Shown here: positions 7,519-8,864 of the stretch, one piece after another
Position numbering within the stretch: the stretch's first letter is position 1
How the letters are laid out: every line of letters begins with the position of its first letter
From: JAFAVN01 sp036378375
GTDB taxonomy: Bacteria; Verrucomicrobiota; Verrucomicrobiia; Chthoniobacterales; JAFAMB01
Direction of reading: 5' to 3'
Length of the DNA stretch: 8,864 bases
NCBI GenBank assembly: GCA_036378375.1
Contig: DASUWQ010000033.1
Location: 1 to 8,864 of the forward strand
Program-made: the position numbers and the translations under genes
The notes under the pieces: model-generated
Seen by the model: only the letters and a program-made list of their open reading frames with translations
The model's database searches: none
What the model was told of the DNA's origin: nothing

Positions 7519-7535
7519 TTGGTGATTGGTGGCGG
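7501..7535 (+). repeat. Heptamer array D (GTGAGAA/GTGATTG) over the lipoprotein stop codon
   Basis: Five units in register: GTGAGAA twice, GTGATTG twice and a decayed GTGGCGG. The array encodes the last residues (VRSEK) of the peptide-binding lipoprotein, and the TGA at 7516-7518 lies inside the third unit. Its GTGATTG units are the inverse of array C at the other end of the same gene. Confidence 0.85.
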
Positions 7536-7557
7536 AGCTCCGAGCAGCCGCCTGGAG

Positions 7558-7830
7558 GGGAGCCGCTTTAACCCGTGCCAAGTTGAACGCACGCCTTTGC
7601 AACATTACGGTTTGACAGTAGTTAGCGTTTGTTGGCAGGCGGCTCCCGCGAACTTCTCATGATGTCGCCACGACCCGTAGCGCCTTCGTTTGATCTGAAC
7701 GATCGCATATCGCTTGAGTAATCCACGCGTGGAGACGTTTCCGGGAGCCGCCTGCTACACAACGCTAAGTGGTGCCGAGATTTTTCGCGCAAACAAATCG
7801 CCGGTATAGCAACAGGCAAAAGCGGCTCCC
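7558..7830. repeat. Four alternating GGGAGCCGC motifs (REP-like nested inverted repeats)
   Basis: The 9-mer GGGAGCCGC occurs at 7558-7566 (plus), 7639-7647 (minus), 7743-7751 (plus) and 7822-7830 (minus). The outer pair extends to a perfect 14-nt inverted repeat (7556-7569 with 7819-7832) and the inner pair to the arms of the MITE-like element. Centre spacing is close to 81, 104 and 79 nt, so the layout is almost symmetric. This resembles REP/BIME-type clusters, but relation to a known REP family was not testable. Confidence 0.7.
7622..7768. mobile_element. MITE-like element with 27-nt terminal inverted repeats
   Basis: The left arm (7622-7648) begins TTAGCGTT and ends GCAGGCGGCTCCCG; the right arm (7742-7768) is its reverse complement apart from a central patch of about 5 nt (TGTTG against GTGTA). 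The core of about 93 nt carries no gene. It has a perfect 12-nt palindrome TCCACGCGTGGA at 7722-7733. AGT stands directly before the 26-nt arm core (7620-7622) and at 7768-7770 after the other arm, which may be a 3-bp target duplication, although it overlaps the outermost arm base. A non-autonomous transposon or a structured RNA are both possible. Confidence 0.5.
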
Positions 7831-7881
7831 CTTCATGGAGCGCAGGGAATAAAAGCGAGCACCCCGCGGTCATATCGGGTG

Positions 7882-7886
7882 AAGGA
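7882..7886 (+). promoter_or_regulatory. Ribosome binding site of the DUF3016-like gene
   Basis: AAGGA is 5 nt upstream of the ATG at 7892. It is the clearest Shine-Dalgarno match in the window and supports that start codon. Confidence 0.65.
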
Positions 7887-7891
7887 TTTGT

Positions 7892-8440
7892 ATGAAAGAC
7901 CACCGTTGCCGCTACCTGGTCCTGATGATGCTTCTCGTTGCTGCATCAGCGTTCGCGTCCTCATCACCGAACGTAATCATCACTTTAATTCATCCAGAAC
8001 GATTCACAGATTTTAGGGTTCAAGGCCGCTCCGAACAGGAGAGTGCAGTGCAGTTTGCGGCCGAAATGATGCAGGCACTAACGCCGGCCGTCGCTCAGCA
8101 AGCCCCAGGCAGCACTTTGGTGTTGCAGTTCGCCGACATCGATTTGGGTGGCCGTTACAAACCGCAACTCACCCGCCGTCTTGCCAATGTCAGGTTTTAT
8201 AACAACGGTCGTGAACCGGTGAGAATGTATTTCGAATATACACTTGTTGATGCGAGCGGCCGTGTACTAGCCAAAGGCTCGGACTCAGCAACCGACGCCT
8301 TGTATCTGGGTAAATATACGTCCGAGCCCGTTAAACTCCCTTACGAGGCGTTCTATTTTGAAAAACAGACTTTGATTTCTTGGATCAAGAACAAGATCGG
8401 CGGGCAGGAACCAAATTTAGCCGTCAGAGAAAAACGTTAA
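7892..8440 (+). CDS. Small secreted DUF3016-like protein
   Basis: Protein of 182 residues with a signal peptide (hydrophobic core about 8-20, likely cleavage after AFA at residue 22), so periplasmic or secreted. The mature part follows the DUF3016 pattern as I recall it: a beta-strand and turn VIITLIHPERFTDFR (28-42), a helical stretch, then LVLQFADIDLGGRY (76-89) resembling the family's V-T-D-I-D-L-A-G core, an NVRFYNN strand, FEYTLVDASGRVLAKGSD (114-131), and a final aromatic segment YFEKQTLISWIKNKI (155-169). Length fits the family (about 160-190). No function is established for the family. The start is supported by AAGGA 5 nt upstream. It stands alone between two repeat-rich intervals, so it is likely a single-gene unit. 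The assignment rests on motif memory, not a profile search; another small secreted family cannot be ruled out. Confidence 0.8.
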   Translation: MKDHRCRYLVLMMLLVAASAFASSSPNVIITLIHPERFTDFRVQGRSEQESAVQFAAEMMQALTPAVAQQAPGSTLVLQFADIDLGGRYKPQLTRRLANVRFYNNGREPVRMYFEYTLVDASGRVLAKGSDSATDALYLGKYTSEPVKLPYEAFYFEKQTLISWIKNKIGGQEPNLAVREKR

Positions 8441-8469
8441 CCCATGGTTTCGGTAGCCCGTTTTATCGA

Positions 8470-8551
8470 TAGGGACCAGCTCCCGCTCGTCCGCGCTTTG
8501 CTCAACGCCTCTTCCCGCAGCAATACTCGGACGAGCGGGAGCTCGTCCCTA
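8470..8551. repeat. Long inverted repeat, 24-nt arms, 34-nt loop
   Basis: The left arm 8470-8493 (starting TAGGGACCAGCTCCCG) and right arm 8528-8551 pair over 24 nt with one mismatch (TGGT against TCGT near the outer end). The arm core CTCCCGCTCGTCCG is GC-rich and should fold strongly. It lies 29 nt after the DUF3016-like stop. There is no T-run, so it is more likely a 3' stabilising hairpin, rho-dependent end or dispersed palindromic element than a simple terminator. Confidence 0.75.
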
Positions 8552-8563
8552 CTGAAGAGCGCC

Positions 8564-8733
8564 CCGAAAGGCTCCGGGGCAGGCAGGTGGCTCTCTGAGT
8601 GATCTAGCATGCTGCCCGAGTAGACCCAGCACTGCTAGATAGAAGATACGCATCCGCGTATTTTTAACTTTTCGGGATGGAGGCCCCGGATTGTTCTCAG
8701 ATGAGCTCGCCTGCCTGCCCCGGAGACTTTCGG
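8564..8733. repeat. Composite long hairpin, 24-nt arms enclosing smaller stem-loops
   Basis: The left arm 8564-8587 and right arm 8710-8733 pair over 24 nt with one mismatch; the shared core is CTCCGGGGCAGGCAGG. Pairing continues inward with GCTC/GAGC and CTGAG/CTCAG segments. Inside are an ATCTAGCATGCTG arm (8612 region) matching CAGCACTGCTAGAT with one bulge, and the ATACGC/GCGTAT stem at 8646-8661. A competing local hairpin GCCCCG/CGGGGC (8561-8580) overlaps the left arm. The whole could be a MITE-like element or a structured RNA; no known RNA family was recognised. Confidence 0.6.
8646..8665 (+). terminator. Possible intrinsic terminator
   Basis: A perfect 6-bp stem ATACGC/GCGTAT with loop ATCC is followed at once by four T residues (five counting the last stem base). 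AAG upstream can extend the pairing into the T-run. It is the only stem-loop plus T-run seen downstream of the DUF3016-like gene, about 205 nt after its stop. The stem is short, so strength is doubtful. Confidence 0.4.
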
Positions 8734-8766
8734 AAGCAGAAGCTAGGAGCTAGAATCTAGTAGCGA
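8732..8766 (+). repeat. Heptamer array E (GGAGCTA family)
   Basis: Five units in 7-nt register: GGAAGCA, GAAGCTA, GGAGCTA, GAATCTA, GTAGCGA. It begins where the right arm of the composite hairpin ends, and forms an inverted pair with array F across a 44-nt spacer. Confidence 0.75.
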
Positions 8767-8810
8767 GGAGGCGGCGTGGCCGCAGGATGATGGTACCGTT
8801 GGGGTGATGC

Positions 8811-8859
8811 AACCTCCTAGCTCCTAGATCCCAGCTCCTAAATTCTCTCCTCTATGCTC
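8811..8859 (-). repeat. Heptamer array F (GGAGCTA family, inverted relative to E)
   Basis: On the plus strand the units read AACCTCC, TAGCTCC, TAGATCC, CAGCTCC, TAAATTC, then two decayed units to 8859. On the minus strand the consensus is GGAGCTA, as in array E. The array runs nearly to the window edge and may continue beyond it. The 44-nt spacer to array E has no ORF. Confidence 0.75.
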
Positions 8860-8864
8860 GATCA

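Larger units (their letters stand above)
7519..7891. other. 373-nt gene-free interval filled with inverted repeats
   Basis: Between the lipoprotein stop and the DUF3016-like start there is no credible gene. A 93-codon minus-strand reading frame crosses 7622-7903, but it spans both arms of an inverted repeat and lacks any family resemblance. The interval holds the end of array D, a GC-rich GGAGCTCC palindrome (7533-7540), a MITE-like element (7622-7768) and four alternating GGGAGCCGC motifs. No U-tract terminator was found for the lipoprotein gene. TTTTTCGCG...TATAGC near 7780-7810 could be a poor promoter but is not supported. Confidence 0.7.
8441..8864. other. 424-nt gene-free right end made of inverted repeats and arrays
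   Basis: No credible ORF, tRNA or known RNA was found after the DUF3016-like stop. The stretch consists almost wholly of the hairpin at 8470-8551, the long composite hairpin at 8564-8733, a terminator-like stem-loop at 8646-8665 and heptamer arrays E and F, with short unassigned linkers. It continues past the window edge. Confidence 0.7.

Noticed and set aside
7622..7903. A 93-codon minus-strand reading frame between the lipoprotein and DUF3016-like genes
   Set aside because: It covers both arms and core of the MITE-like element, overlaps the start of the next gene, and shows no domain-like sequence.

Overview
The window comes from a bacterium with a double membrane: it has secreted and lipid-anchored periplasmic proteins and a short SecG-type translocon subunit. 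The gene mix (ACS-family transporter, hormone-sensitive-lipase-type esterase, secreted prolyl oligopeptidase, OppA-type lipoprotein) and the many short-period tandem arrays between genes suggest a soil-type heterotroph, possibly Verrucomicrobiota (Chthoniobacterales-like). This placement is an inference from protein style and repeat content, not a demonstrated assignment.

Left half, minus strand, in order of transcription: a secreted prolyl oligopeptidase (2674-4809), an alpha/beta hydrolase of the HSL family (1387-2472), and an MFS transporter of the anion:cation symporter family that runs off the left edge (1-1210). The gaps are about 200 and 176 nt, so co-transcription is possible but not shown. 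A 266-nt interval (4810-5075) with an inverted pair of GTGAAAG heptamer arrays separates this block from a plus-strand block.

Right half, plus strand: secG with an unusually long Pro/Thr/Ser/Ala-rich tail (5076-5618), an OppA/DppA-type peptide-binding lipoprotein (5728-7518), a repeat-filled 373-nt gap, and a small secreted protein that looks like DUF3016 (7892-8440). After it, more than 400 nt hold no gene but contain several strong inverted repeats, a terminator-like hairpin and a second inverted pair of heptamer arrays that reaches the right edge.

Together the genes suggest scavenging of peptides and esters: a secreted peptidase, a peptide-binding protein, an esterase and an organic-anion-type importer, next to one housekeeping gene (secG).

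The most unusual content is non-coding. Perfect or near-perfect 7-nt tandem arrays occur at six places in two sequence families, usually as oppositely oriented pairs. Two of them run into the peptide-binding lipoprotein gene: one forms part of its N-terminal coding region and one supplies its stop codon. A 147-nt MITE-like element, four alternating copies of a GGGAGCCGC motif and two hairpin elements with 24-nt arms fill the other gaps. No CRISPR array, tRNA, rRNA or transposase gene was seen.
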